The notes: generated by a model not told the origin, from the letters alone. Numbered from the stretch's first letter, positions 25,201 through 33,788 are shown. The stretch is 64,000 nt of DNA from Branchiostoma floridae (GCF_000003815.2 NC_049989.1:19603165-19667164), one strand, 5' to 3'. Program-made: numbers and translations.

Positions 25201-28123
25201 CATGGGCAGATACGCTTAGTTGTCTGCAAAGTATCTAGACGTTGTGATGATCGTAAATTTAGACTATAAAATGGAGTCAGCGTCAGAAGTGCGCATATTA
25301 TGTCACTGTGACCTGTCGTCTTAGGTGTACTTGTAATTGATTCAGTTATTTTGATGTCTACATGTAACAGATAAAGAACACAGATGTTCTGCCGCACGAC
25401 GTACCTGATATTTAAAAGAAATCAGTGTTCAAATATTTTAATGGCATATATTTTCATATGGATTGGTGCCCTATATTGTTTTAATGTAGTACAGTGGAGT
25501 TGTGATGTTCAGAACAATTCAGGATGTTTCCAACTGGACATTCTGCAAGTCTGTACCATCTGAATAAAACTTGTCAAACTTGTGTAAGATGCCCAAGAGA
25601 TCTAACAACAAGTACAGTCAAATCTGCCCAAGACGACCACCCGGGGGACCGAAAAAAAAACGGTCGATTTGGACAGGTGGTCGCTGAGAAGAGTATCGAC
25701 TCAAAACATGCCCGATGCAAAGTATAAAGTGGTTTCCGTTGTGTTTACTGGCAAACAGCAAGCGCATTGCACGCACGCAAAGAAGCGAGGTCTCGACTAA
25801 TGTCAAATACAACACGCACACTGTAAATTGTAAATTTAACCCCAAGCTTTTATCGAGGTTTTATACGATACGGTGTTTTAAAGCTCAATATTTGTACACA
25901 AACAAGCATTTATGCGTCGTTGTGTTCTTGATCACCTTATCTGAAATAACTACGGTACACCTTTCGAATTCGATACCCGGTACGTCCCGATAGCGTACTT
26001 ACTCACGGGTGAATGTGCAGTGTAGTTGGACAAAATTTAAAGCACTCACACAGATCTTTCTTAATAAGCCTAGCGGCTTGCTCTGGTTGTACACGTTTTA
26101 GAAACTAAGGCTAGCGTTGTCAGCCATGATCTACGGCAAATTTCCCGGGCACAAGAAATGTGCAGTTTGTACAAAACATCCACGACAGACACAAGATTTC
26201 CATACATGTCCTGCCGTATGACGGACGTGGCACGGCCCTCAGCCAACGACAAAAAGGGCACCACCGTATTATCTTCCTCTGACTTGGTGTGCAGACAACT
26301 CACATGTATAGCCGGAGGGAAGGCGTATCCTTGTTAAATCAACACTTAGTCATTGAGTTTACGCCATGCACTGCAGACAACACAGATAGAGTCCCCCCAT
26401 ACTGCCCTTAGGGGGAGGGGCTTTTCCGTGCGGGTAAGATACCTTCAACAACGGTTAGGCCATTTTTACATGAGATAACATTACCATAATCTCTAACTGT
26501 TACATACAGTCCTTATGGTGTTTGTTTTTTAATTACTAAAGTGATGCACAAGACAAACCAACTCATTCAACCTAATAGTAATAGGCTTACAACGGTGAGA
26601 CATTTTAGATATAATCTGCTGTCTATCAAAATTGTCTGGCAAAAGGTAATAGATGCTATCTAAAATGTCTGATTGTCTATAAACACGTTGTCTAGTTGCT
26701 TGAGTAACCTTTATATTCCATGACCTGGATGCCTTACCTTCATCAACGTCCTTCAATTACATATATTGTGGGGTGGGGTCGGAGTCTTTCATAGAAAACT
26801 TACTCAAACTTTGACTCAAGATGACCGCTTAGTCCCTCACAATAACCTAAAAGTACAGTCATAAACATATCCGTACCTTTCTATTGTTGTGCTCAATGCA
26901 GAGTGCAAACACCACATTAAAACACAAGAAAGTTTAAGACTAAAGGCATTGTTTGCTAATCTAGAAACAAATTAACTAAGGGTTCCGTGTATTTCAAATC
27001 TTTCAAATGTTGTCAATTTTATGACGTATGACAAGAAAAAACATAAACTTCATTTACGTTTAAAAAAACTTTTCGATATTTTCTGAAATAAAGTTTATTT
27101 CTTTTTATCGAGGATGAAACTTTGTGACATTTCAAATCGTTGCCAGTTTCCGAAGCACTTGAAAATTTGACACCAAAAGAATTTCTCATTAAGTATTCAA
27201 AACATGCATATCCTGGGCTCGTCGTCGAGAGCACATAAACACGGCACAGAATGAGATAAAACTGAATTTAACAATAATTTTACAGTTACCTGCTTTAAAT
27301 ACGACATCGACAAGACTACGCATTTAGTCGGAAACTTGAGAGAGTATTGCAAATTATACTATATTTTTTGGGTATTTTGCGGTCATTTTCGTTAAAAAAA
27401 CGTAGTCGAAAGATTTTGATGCCGTAGGGTCTTCAAGCAGGCTGTGACAGAACCAACTTCTAACAAAGACCAAAAATAAATCTCCAGTGTCTCCTGGCTG
27501 TAATCTGTCCTTTNNNNNNNNNNNNNNNNNNNNNNNNNNNNNNNNNNNNNNNNNNNNNNNNNNNNNNNNNNNNNNNNNNNNNNNNNNNNNNNNNNNNNNN
27601 NNNNNNNNNNNNNAAGACAGTTAAATCTTATTGGACGTATGCCTGACTTTCCCAACAGTTCCCTCATTTTGCAATCGTGCGACTGTCGTTCGACGGAGGC
27701 AACTAAACCCTTGCACCCACTCGCACTACGGCTATATTTCCTCACGGACTCAGTAGCATCGCCTAATATGGTGCCGGCACATTCGTCGTAGGACGTCGTA
27801 TGTTGTCGTAGGACGTCGTATGTTGTCGTAGGTCGTCGTATGTATGGTGTAGAATTTTTTTAAGCAGGCTGTGACAGAGCCAACTACCGGCTAGGTTGTA
27901 AGTCAGACTTTCTTGTCAGAAGACGGCTAAGAATTTGCAGGACACATGAAAGACTATCCAAAGAATACCCCAGCCTGCAATCGCACGGCGTACATGAGTG
28001 AACGGACCCTTAGGCGAACTTGAGTGAACTTGAAAAATAGAAATGTTTCTCTCTCTTACCTGGGAGTGAGCTGACCGCCAGCACCCCCAGTAGTAGGATC
28101 AGACACCGCACGTAGAACCCCAT
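375..28123 (-). CDS. Giant secreted mosaic protein, 5' part (39 exons; 3' end outside the window)
   Basis: I do not recognise a named family. The start ATG at 28123 has a strong context (GCCACCATGG) and opens a signal peptide, MGFYVRCLILLLGVLAVSS. Exons in order (minus): 28060-28123, 23729-23845, 22720-23196, 21412-21891, 20517-20821, 19921-20062, 19234-19335, 18488-18792, 17854-17995, 17273-17446, then the acidic array to 7340, Pro-rich and Gly/Asn exons to 2899, and 2629-2718, 2005-2064, 1217-1378, 654-800, 375-536. Every junction is phase 1 except the phase-0 junction inside each F5/8C pair, and the summed length (5,935 nt) stays open for about 1,978 residues. There is no membrane segment after the signal peptide. 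I infer an extracellular structural, matrix, mucus or coat protein that is acidic overall, with a His-rich and a Gly-rich block near its N-terminus. It could be two genes if an internal promoter exists, but the uniform phase and the absence of an internal stop or second signal peptide argue for one. Confidence 0.8.
2005..2718 (-). CDS. Acidic linker exons 35 and 36
   Basis: Exon 35 (2629-2718, 30 residues) begins VPGSQGEEELEALLEDL and ends EITSG. Exon 36 (2005-2064, 20 residues) is almost pure Glu/Gln/Ala (ESAESEEEQEQIEEAQEEA). Both have clear acceptors (TTAACAG, TACTTCAG) and donors (GTAAAC, GTGAGC) in phase 1. They bridge the Pro-rich block and the distal hairpin exons. No function can be assigned beyond an acidic, probably flexible or helical linker. 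Confidence 0.65.
2860..3575. repeat. Three tandem exon-plus-intron repeat copies
   Basis: Direct repeats of about 290-330 bp carrying the 45-nt Pro-rich exon and its intron borders. All three exon copies keep open frame and both splice signals, so all may be used. Confidence 0.75.
2899..3563 (-). CDS. Triplicated 15-residue Pro-rich exon (exons 32-34)
   Basis: Three 45-nt exons at 3519-3563, 3190-3234 and 2899-2943. Each begins after a TTTTAG or TTTAG acceptor with a GT that completes a Gly codon and ends at a GGAATTG or GAAATTG donor (GTAGG). Products: GRRPQPMLQRPAVGI, GPKPMPVPQQPSVGI and GPLPVPVAQQPAVEI. Flanking intron sequence is also shared: a 'TTTGAATATGCCAAGCA' tract next to each donor and AAAACAAGAACAG next to each acceptor. 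The exon and its borders were therefore duplicated together, with spacings of 291 and 329 bp. Pro/Gln-rich spacers of this type are usually extended and non-globular. Confidence 0.75.
3744..5084 (-). CDS. Gly/Asn-rich exons 29-31 with repeated GVNLIIG and INNQI motifs
   Basis: Exon 29 (5046-5084) encodes GGVNLIIGDANHP. Exon 30 (4535-4681, 49 residues) encodes SAIGQQLTSGNLPDGVNLVIG, then PNSGQPGVPGSPGRKGKQIVNNQITVLG; its middle has a few Gly-X-Y triplets like a very short collagen stretch. Exon 31 (3744-3815) encodes DSACGGCEGEGAPQIINNQIIAFK. Two short motifs recur: GVNL(I/V)IG in exons 29 and 30, and QI(V/I)NNQI in exons 30 and 31, so this part also grew by duplication. Exon 31 has the only CxxC motif I saw in the large protein. 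Splice phases are all 1. Confidence 0.65.
4611..4830. repeat. 113-bp tandem duplication including a broken exon copy
   Basis: The segment containing the 5' half of exon 30 and its acceptor is repeated at +113 bp (acceptors at 4682-4683 and 4795-4796). The upstream copy, from 4794, reads GSAIGQQLTYGSLPDGFNVV but has no convincing donor. Reading straight on meets a stop in the second copy, so it looks like a non-functional exon relic. Confidence 0.75.
5246..5335. repeat. 18-bp minisatellite, about five units
   Basis: Repeats of the form TATCCTACATACAAAATA lie in the intron between exons 28 and 29. They are contiguous, without spacers. Both strands are open by chance; this is not coding. Confidence 0.85.
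5363..6136 (-). CDS. Pro-rich exons 26-28
   Basis: Exon 26 (6059-6136, 26 residues) encodes SEAVGEPLVQPALPLAPQPQ then LPGAPQ. Exon 27 (5717-5773) encodes VAMERPVVPRPQIPGIPQ. Exon 28 (5363-5386) is only 24 nt and encodes RPQRPSQT. Acceptors are TTTGTAG, TCTGTAG and TTCTACAG; donors are GTGAGA, GTAAGA and GTAATT. The shared PQxPGxPQ ending of exons 26 and 27, with similar flanks, points to duplication. The block separates the first hairpin array from the Gly/Asn exons and is probably an extended spacer. Confidence 0.7.
7208..7266. repeat. (TG)n microsatellite
   Basis: A run of TG dinucleotides with minor CG interruptions in the intron between exons 25 and 26. Confidence 0.95.
7340..17446 (-). 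CDS. Array of 16 acidic helical-hairpin exons (exons 10-25)
   Basis: Exons: 17273-17446, 16562-16726, 16121-16282, 15581-15751, 14968-15129, 14382-14552, 13422-13583, 12531-12701, 12023-12184, 11353-11523, 10366-10524, 9504-9677, 8838-8999, 8470-8637, 7812-7970, 7340-7474. Lengths are 159-174 nt except the last (135), and all are phase 1 at both ends. Each encodes about 55 residues dominated by Glu, Ala, Leu, Val and Gln: a helix, a turn such as QTGD, AAGN or EGED, a second helix, and a terminal Gly codon split by the intron. Many start with an ACAG acceptor followed by a Glu/Ala-rich EAA, EDA or EVA. Exons 12-15 and 16-19 are pairwise paralogues in the same order (QAGLAAGNP, ALQTGDRE/ALETGDRE, the SETI helix, AAIQNE), so four exons were duplicated as a block. 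I infer a rod-like or coiled repeat domain, strongly acidic and possibly able to bind calcium; no EF-hand or other known motif is visible. The exon 21 donor (GTTCGT) is weak. Confidence 0.82.
7955..8420. repeat. About 150-bp tandem repeats carrying fragments of exon 24
   Basis: The segment that contains the 5' edge of exon 24 and upstream intron (marker GATACGATTGAATTACAGAG) recurs at 7992, 8142 and 8295, with a partial fourth copy near 8402. Each copy keeps a piece that resembles the exon 24 acceptor and its first codons (CTGAAGACACAGC), but only the copy at 7970 leads into a full exon. Confidence 0.8.
9930..10128 (+). mobile_element. Possible LINE-type 3' tail remnant
   Basis: An AT-rich tract with TATTGTATTG tracts and an AATAAA near its end (CCAAATAAAGTCAAAGTC), preceded by a short frame ending in a stop. 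It resembles the 3' end of an old retroelement insertion in the intron between exons 20 and 21. No reverse transcriptase is seen. Confidence 0.3.
14013..14135 (-). mobile_element. tRNA-derived SINE remnant
   Basis: On the minus strand there is an A-box-like TGGCGCAGCGGTAGCC and a strong B box, GAGTTCGAATCC, at tRNA spacing, but the acceptor stem does not close and the similarity runs into flanking non-tRNA sequence. It lies in the intron between exons 15 and 16. Confidence 0.55.
14204..14346. mobile_element. MITE-like foldback, CTCCAAGC family
   Basis: The ends are exact inverted repeats TAGTCTCCAAGC and GCTTGGAGACTA, and the arms continue with imperfect pairing (GGCAAAGGAGTATAGC against GCTATACAAGTCCCTTGCC). 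No coding capacity. Related elements occur at 21157 and 29858. Confidence 0.75.
16410..16480 (-). mobile_element. tRNA-like remnant
   Basis: On the minus strand a tRNA-like layout ends with a B-box-like AGTTCGATTCCCG and a central CTTGCATTC loop. Stem pairing is imperfect, so I treat it as a tRNA-derived relic rather than a working gene. It sits in the intron between exons 11 and 12. Confidence 0.4.
17854..18792 (-). CDS. Second F5/8C-like (discoidin) domain, exons 8-9
   Basis: Exon 8 (18488-18792) and exon 9 (17854-17995) join in phase 0. Family hallmarks are visible: GYAVIGKTYDDGSAAYWAPA, DQYLQIDMG, LSSLTIQGAAGRWVITYYL, RYSADGITW, then CEGNSDDSGTQVL, ARYIRVNPLTWGAGGIGVRL. F5/8C domains are beta-sandwich modules that bind membranes, glycans or collagen. 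Only one Cys is present, so the classic terminal disulphide is missing. Exon lengths (305 and 142 nt) equal those of the first copy at 19.9-20.8 kb. Confidence 0.88.
18050..18190. mobile_element. Diverged fragment related to the 20859-21040 foldback
   Basis: Shares the GTTAATTGCACAACGGAT core with the reverse complement of the element at 20859-21040. Ends are not clear. Confidence 0.4.
19234..19335 (-). CDS. Gly/Ala linker exon 7 between the two F5/8C domains
   Basis: A 34-residue phase-1 exon encoding GASFGGGAAAGGGMTVTG and ending GGLIEGVAEG. The ending matches that of exon 4 (SIFEGLAEG), so exon 7 looks like a short relative of the Gly-rich exon and forms a duplicated unit with the domain that follows it. 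Acceptor TTTTAG, donor GTAAGA. Confidence 0.8.
19921..20821 (-). CDS. First F5/8C-like (discoidin) domain, exons 5-6
   Basis: Exon 5 (20517-20821) and exon 6 (19921-20062) join in phase 0 (donor CATA/GTAAGA, acceptor CCACAG/GTTTGC). Motifs: GYAVIGQTNDDGSAAYWAPA, DQYLQIDLGGIFQIYSV, QGAAGRWVQTYHLQYSDDG, then CEGNSDDSGIQVTTL, ARYFRFRPVTWGGAGIALRL. The two domains share most of their hallmark positions and both have a single Cys. Such domains commonly tether secreted proteins to cell surfaces or matrix; the ligand is unknown here. Confidence 0.88.
20859..21040. mobile_element. MITE-like foldback with CAGTAGAAGCC ends
   Basis: Terminal inverted repeats of about 25 bp: ACAGTAGAAGCCGCTTAATT at the left and AATTAACTGGCTTCTACTGT at the right. 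It lies in the intron just upstream of exon 5. No coding capacity. Confidence 0.75.
21157..21324. mobile_element. MITE-like foldback, CTCCAAGC family
   Basis: Near-complete foldback: the arm starting CTCCCAGCAGATTGTACGG pairs with the arm ending GATGTGCTTGGAG over about 75 bp, with AAGTGTGTA against TACACACTT at the centre. It sits in the intron between exons 4 and 5. Confidence 0.8.
21412..21891 (-). CDS. Gly-rich exon 4 with GGHGWSMSGG repeats
   Basis: A 160-residue phase-1 exon. It contains six GGHGWSMSG(G/A)G units spaced by GGGGAGGAGGSA-type spacers, flanked by a variant HGWG at the start and HGMSGGGSWSWSSSGG near the end, closing with SIFEGLAEG. Gly exceeds half of the residues and Trp, Ser, Met and His recur at fixed places. 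No known domain. Comparable Gly-rich, aromatic-spaced repeats occur in silks, cuticle and adhesive proteins, so I infer a structural or self-assembling segment. High GC and internal repetition make the other frames open as well; splice phase and signals fix this one. Confidence 0.85.
22720..23196 (-). CDS. Lys/Ser then His/Gly/Ser repeat exon 3
   Basis: A 159-residue phase-1 exon. It starts ELEERSKSKSKSKESKESKE, continues with about four copies of KEHGSHSKSHGS, and then HGSHGHGPGS-type repeats to the end (HSGQGQG). The acceptor is TTTTTCTAG and the donor CAAG/GTATAT. His recurs every two to four residues, a pattern known to bind Zn or Cu and to change charge near neutral pH in histidine-rich proteins. 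The function here is inferred only. The mostly SK/SH/GS low-complexity sequence is likely unfolded. Confidence 0.85.
23729..23845 (-). CDS. Exon 2: short segment bounded by RVRR and GKR processing-type sites
   Basis: This exon joins the signal peptide exon in phase 1 and encodes GIQNSDRVRR, then an acidic amphipathic stretch starting SLTEDELLRELSALDEAL and ending KDGLEH, then GKRDN. RVRR fits a furin-type site and GKR fits a dibasic site preceded by an amidation Gly, so a 24-residue amidated peptide could be released. This is prediction from motifs only; the same segment could be a propeptide or simple linker. Acceptor CATGCAG, donor AATG/GTAATA. Confidence 0.75.
23815..24015. repeat. 98-bp tandem duplication of the exon 2 border
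   Basis: The 5' part of exon 2 and its acceptor are repeated at +98 bp (marker CAGAGTTCTGTATACCTGCA at 23831 and 23929). The second copy keeps an acceptor (TTGCAG) but its reading drifts (RMSR in place of RVRR) and no donor follows. Confidence 0.75.
24200..24440. mobile_element. SINE-like remnant in intron 1
   Basis: Contains GTGCCTTTTCCAAGGGCGAAAGATCGGTG, a body similar to copies near 31400 and 53110, beside a diverged tRNA-like end. Boundaries are uncertain. Confidence 0.35.
27514..27613. other. Assembly gap (100 N)
   Basis: Exactly 100 N, probably of nominal size. It lies in intron 1 of the large gene. Both sides hold copies of AAGCAGGCTGTGACAGA (near 27434 and 27864), so a repeat probably caused the gap. 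Confidence 0.98.
27784..27846. repeat. About 21-bp tandem repeat (GTCGTAGGACGTCGTATGTT)
   Basis: Three imperfect contiguous units near the gap, in intron 1. Non-coding. Confidence 0.85.
28060..28123 (-). CDS. Exon 1: signal peptide of the large gene
   Basis: Start ATG at 28123 in the context GGCGCCACCATGG, followed by a hydrophobic core (LILLLGVLAV) and ending in phase 1 at a GTAAGA donor. Upstream, towards 28200, a TTTTTCAG could be the acceptor of a 5' UTR exon. No TATA box is obvious. Confidence 0.85.
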
Positions 28124-29857
28124 GGTGGCGCCCCAAGTGTAGTCTCGGCTGCGTCTGAATGTCAGCACGGAGCGCGCAGCCTTGTTAGGAACACCTGAAA
28201 AAGTTGCCGGGCTGGATGGGCAACATTGGAGGGCTCTGATACGCGGCCTGGAGGCAGGCCTGAGGTGGGGGCACTTGGGTTAGACGGGAACGCCTCTTCA
28301 TTACCAAACAATCCGGTGGAAAAAAATTAATCGTTAAGAATATCTATTTGTTTCTTACAATCTATTTATCTATTTCACACACGCAAACTTACACGAGCAG
28401 GAAGCGCTAGCTGCAGTCTTCCTGAATTGAGTTAGATTTGTTACATCGGGTATCATAAAAACACAGCATAAACATATAAATGCAGGTTATATTACAAACG
28501 ATCGACAAGTAAACAACCGGAAGGCCAGCAAGACACCTATTTACATACTTGGGCTATGTTGAGGCAAAATCATTAGATATAATTGTCGTAGTCAATGTGG
28601 GAACTTCAGTTTAAGTTGATGTTTAGCATTAATGCTACTCAGCTTAGGAACTTTCAGATAAAGGGTAAAAAAGCAACCGTCTGTAGTAAGATATCGATTA
28701 TTCCAAACGAGCCCCTGTCGAAAACATCTTGATACGAAATCATCGCTGGAAAAACATAGAAGTAATGGTAAAATCCGTCTTATTGTATGTCTTATGTCTG
28801 TTAATATTCACAAAGGATACAATCACTCGTTAACTCTCCTTGAAGTGACCAATGATTAGTATTTCACAAGTATCCAGAACAATGTTTTGTTCGGTGCAAG
28901 TCATGCGTGAACGTAAGTGCACATAACTAGTGGTTGTCTGACACACGTTTGCACACCTTGAGCCGAGGCCCACTTAACTTGCCATTATATGTAAAATCAG
29001 CCTAAACGTTTGCGATTTCAGAAGTGTGTATACATTTCTCGTATAGACCTAAGAGTATGATGTAAGAAAATGTGCGTAACATTCGCCATGCACGTGTGTA
29101 CATTTGTCTTAAGCTTATTTCACCAAGTAATTACCGTACAATGGGCATAAGGTCTTTAACCTGACTCGACAGGCGACTGCAAATGTTAGGCACGCGGTGC
29201 ACACCGCACGCCTCGACAATCATCAATAGGGGCGCTCATGTAGGGACTGATTTAACCTTGCCACTACTGTGGGGGCCCTTATCAACACAAGATGCACGGG
29301 TTGTGGCATAGTTTAGCGGGATGACGGTTAAGAAAACCAACAGATACATCTTCACGTAGTTTTCTTTGGGGCCATGGACCATATTTCTACCTTATATGGT
29401 ACTTGCAGAAAGTGGCTAATATTGTTTTGCATGTTATTTCGAGCTCGAATACATTTCAATCATATGATGATTATACACAATGATAGACTGTATATATTTA
29501 AGATGATGACTGTCTACATTTCTTGATTATATATATAAGTTCATCAACAAGCTTTCCCGTTGACCCGTGAAGGATACCCATTTGTTAGCTTCTCTAGCTT
29601 TACAAAAAAATCATCATATATTGTGACACCTAGTCCATGGCATCATCAGTGTTATACTGCATGGAATAGAATGCTAGAAAATCACAACTGATACCATTAG
29701 AAACAATGTAAAAGTATTCTTCCAAAATAGATGCCTCGAGATGCATACTTTAGAAATTTTGGCCAAACACCATGTCAAATGAGGGCCTTCACCATTGTTT
29801 TCACCCTTGAGCCGAGGTCGACTTTAAATATATCAAGTGTGTGATTTTAGAATGTTC
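28124..29857. other. 5' flank of the large gene; no gene seen
   Basis: No coding exon is recognised on either strand. The segment 29080-29340 has a diverged copy at 30100-30400 (shared CAAGTAATTA, GGTCTTTAA, GACAGGCG, TGTTAGGCACGCGG and GGGTTGTGGCAT), which indicates an old duplication or a dispersed repeat. Confidence 0.5.
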
Positions 29858-30044
29858 CTACTCTCCAAGCAGAGGTAAGGCTCCGGCTGTTTTTTTAGTC
29901 GTTTTTATCGGGCTTTCTATGTTGTATTTTATTTTGCTGTGTCAAAATCGTTTGGCTAGCGTACTTCAAGAAAAATGTCAAAATAGAAAGCCCGATAAAA
30001 ACGACTAAAAAACAGCCGGAGCCTAACATCTGCTTGGAGAGTAG
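29858..30044. mobile_element. MITE-like foldback, CTCCAAGC family
   Basis: A 187-bp element with perfect ends CTACTCTCCAAGCAGA and TCTGCTTGGAGAGTAG. Its arms pair for about 60 bp (GGCTCCGGCTGTTTTTTAGT against ACTAAAAAACAGCCGGAGCC). It is the clearest member of the family here. It lies between the two copies of the 29.1/30.1-kb duplication. Confidence 0.9.
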
Positions 30045-31755
30045 AATTTTCCCGTTTGGGTTTGCTTTATTTGTTTTGAGCGCGTGTAGTCAGAAAAGTT
30101 ATATAACCCATGCACGTGTATATCCATGGTTAAGAGTGTGTGCGGCTTGTGTGTCTTTTTCTTTCCCAAGTAATTATCAGACAATGGCCACACAAGGTCT
30201 TTAAGCGCAGGCTGACTGGCCCGACAGGCGGCTGCAGATGTTAGGCACGCGGCTCGATAACTCGCCTTCCTCAAGGCTTTACAACACAATAGGGTCACTG
30301 ACACGAGAGACTTGTATCACCCGTCCTTGCTGCGGGACTCTTAATTCAAACACGCTGCGCGGGTTGTGGCATACTAGAGGGTTTAAAATAAAGAAATCTT
30401 TGTTGACATTTACACATCATCTGTAGTTGTGATAGTCGATCAAAATCTTGCAATGGGTACAATATCAACCACTTATGATGGTAATAATGTGTATAATGTT
30501 ACATCTGGGTCGCGATATCGCTCGATGCGGGCGTTCCGGCCGGGGAGATAACATAGATTATCACATGGGGTTCTACTGTTATTACACAGGATTCCATTGA
30601 TTAATTTGAAGGCACTTTGATTGCGTCGAGTTCGAATTTGGACGCTGGAATGCAATCTTTTATATCTAGGATATCAACTTCCCTCAACTCCCGCCGCATT
30701 CACATTGAAATAAGTTTTTTTTCTTGGGTGGGTATGACATAGATGGTGTTTTCCGCATCACCTTTGGTCCAGGCCCTCCCGCGGGTCGGATCACCCATCG
30801 GCCGTCGGGCGATCCGACCCGCGGTCAGGCTGGTACCAAGGGTGATACGGAATACACTGTGTTGTATTCTATACATTTTTTTTGGGAAAACTCTAATAGG
30901 ACACAGTACTAGTTGTTAACGTTCAGCTTAAGAGGGCGTAGCAGGGTACAGACAACTTGGCAGGGTACAATCTGGAAAAGGCGTTTCCGTACAGACATGT
31001 CTGATTGAAGGTTATGAGTTACTTAATGTGCGCAATGAAGACAACTCATGGCCATAACACACCAGGTGTGGCGAGATACACCCTCATTTTTAAAGGGCAT
31101 GTTGGTCAGGTGTAACTTGACACAGCACGGTAGTCAGTAAGTCACCGCCTTATGACTGTGTCATTTTTTCCATTCAAGTTGTTTTCTTGTCTCCTGTTTC
31201 TGAGTCTACCAACTTCAACAATTTGAAGATTCGGCTTATATGGTGCGCTGGGGTCTTTAGCGTGCGTATGGTGTGGCTCTCCTCAAACACGGGACATTCA
31301 TTTAACGTCCTATCCGAGGGACGGGACTAACCGATGCTATAGATACGCATTCCCAGAGTTAAGTGAGGAAAGTTACCGCAGTGTCTTATATACTGTCCGA
31401 TCGTGAATGCCTATTCCAAGGGCACAAGGTCGGTGACATGACATGATTCCAACCTAGGACCTCTAGGTCCTGGCCTGGGCGAAACACTCTACCGTTACAT
31501 CAACACCCCACAAAGTGTTATGACATGGCAGAATTAGAAAACGTCATTCTGTAGTAAGTACTCCCAATGCATAACACATGCTTTAATTCTTAATTACAAA
31601 TACTCACTCATAGAATGTTAGGTAATTGCTTGGGGTTTGAGTTTGTTTATTGCCTGTGTGTGCAGGTGTACGTGCACGTGTGCGTGCATGTGTTTGTTCG
31701 TCCGTGTACAGCTTTTAAGTCTGTAGGAAATAAGTATTGTGCAAGATAGTATAAG
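30045..31755. other. Intergenic sequence with SINE-like remnant
   Basis: No supported gene. A SINE-like fragment on the minus strand occupies about 31395-31515 (a reversed tRNA-like box and AAGGGCACAAGGTCGGTGA). A short palindrome CGGGTCGGAT...ATCCGACCCG lies at about 30781-30822. Confidence 0.45.
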
Positions 31756-32305
31756 TAAGGCCACAGCAAGTAAATTTTATGGATGTCATCCTCTGCAGAC
31801 TGCAAAAATAGTGCGATAGGGCGAAAAAAAAACAAGATGGGTGAGAAAAAACAAGATGGCTACATTTTCAAAAATAGGCACCATAAAGTTGTGATGACTG
31901 TTGTAACAAGAATTAAAGGGACAGAACATGGTATCATAGCCAACAAGGCATTCATTCCTGTAGTTTCAAGACATGTACTGGTGTGGTAAACGTGGCACTA
32001 GTGTGGTGGACTGTCATCACCAACAAAGTTGGTAACCACACTCATGGCTTCCATATTGGTGTCACTTTTAAAACTATCCAATAAGTTTCATTTCTACAAC
32101 TACAGTCCTGGGTACTTCGCAAGTGTCCCTTCTACGAGTACAATTATTAGGCTACAACTAGATACAACATATTTGCTCATTTTGGTATTTTATCGTCATG
32201 TTGACCATCCCTGTAGAAGAAAAAAAATCTTGTTTTTTTTTTTAAATCAGGCGAAAATTAATGCGCGCGCTGATGTCATCCATAAAATTTACTTGCTGTG
32301 GCCTA
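31756..32305. mobile_element. Foldback element, TAAGGCCA family copy 1
   Basis: Ends TAAGGCCACAGCAAGTAAAT and ATTTACTTGCTGTGGCCTA are inverted repeats, followed inward by GGATGTCATCC and GGATGACATC-type sequence and a GCG-rich box. About 550 bp, no open coding frame. Confidence 0.8.
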
Positions 32306-33104
32306 AGTAGAAGTCTGCCATCTCTGATCGCATTGTTAACAACATTCCATTTCATTACATACATGCATTTTTCTTCGTTCCTTTACCCCGACGTAACAAT
32401 CATGATACAGACAATCCTGAATATTAATCAATCAATCAAGAAACGTCATGCAAGAGACAGACAAGCCTTAATATGAAGATTAACAATACATTGAGGTCAG
32501 TTTAAGGGTCAGCAGGGGTGTTCCCTCTGAAACAATCATACCCATTGTCACAGGGGAGGACATGACTAAGAAGCACATGTTGTAGGGCTGGGAAATGTTT
32601 AAGACAAAGTCTAAAATGTCGTTTGGGTGGGGATGACACACTGTCCCATGTTTTGGCAACACCCAGGTTGTTCAGACAACTCAGCTAAAGTTCGGTCTTC
32701 CCATAAAATCCTTGGAGGTGTATTCAGGCGAAACATGTCACTTTGATTATTCTAGCTAGCTGCCTGCACCTCACATGCATATGTCTGACTCGCCAAACCT
32801 GTAGTCATAAGCAAGGACAAGCCAGGAGATGTTTCAATTTCCTCTCCTAACATCTGCTTGGAGATAATTGCTGGTGTCATCCTACCTTGTAATCACCAAG
32901 CAGATCCTACGGTAGCAGAGGATCTATTAGTTACACACTTCTAAAACTTTTTTTGTTATGAAAGTACAGTGTCAAGACACTCTTTGAACGAAATCACTGA
33001 CAAAGTATGATAATATGTTTTCGAAATGCAAAAATCCTTTTGTTGTTACAAATGCGCACACGCAGACACAGGCACACACACACAGACACACAGACACACA
33101 CACA

Positions 33105-33144
<40 letters not shown>

Positions 33145-33780
33145 TTTGGATCAATTTTGTACCCCATTGACTAAAAAGATACATGCATCAACAGACTAAT
33201 AATCAATTTTCCCCATGGATGAGCATGCATGAATGAAGCCTCAGCCTAAAGCCTGGTACACCACGAGACCTTGGGTTTGTCCTGTCATGTGTAACAAAAA
33301 AGGTCAGAAACAAATCATCTCATTGTTCATATAATTACCTTCACTAAGAAGGTTACATTTTTGGTAGCGTTCGTGTGTGTGCCCGTGTGCCTGTCAACAG
33401 GACAAGTCCAGAAGGCCTATATGGGTTGTTTTGAAATTTTTGTGTGTGGGTAGCTCTTCATGAGACCCGAACATTTTTGCCCCCGCACCCTAGTGGCATG
33501 TAATTTTACTGCAACAGTACTTCTGGTTTCTGTATCTTTTTTTATCTGTTGTAACATGCTACAGTCAAAAAGTGGTAGATAGTTCAAGTAAGTGTGTATT
33601 TGTCTTCATAGTTGAAAAGTTACATATTGGATTTGGACTCAGATGATTTTTCAAATCCACTTATCAAAAAGAGTAATAAAAGAACACAGAACATCACTAC
33701 TGCCATTTTCATCTTGGTATTGCGTGAGTCTATATTTATATTTCAGCCATACCATAGGTATGGTGAAATATATTGTATTC
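32306..33780. other. Intergenic sequence with small repeats
   Basis: Contains a relic of the CTCCAAGC foldback family at about 32848-32912, a (CA)n microsatellite at 33060-33140 and no recognisable gene. Confidence 0.5.
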
Positions 33781-33788
33781 GTAATGTT

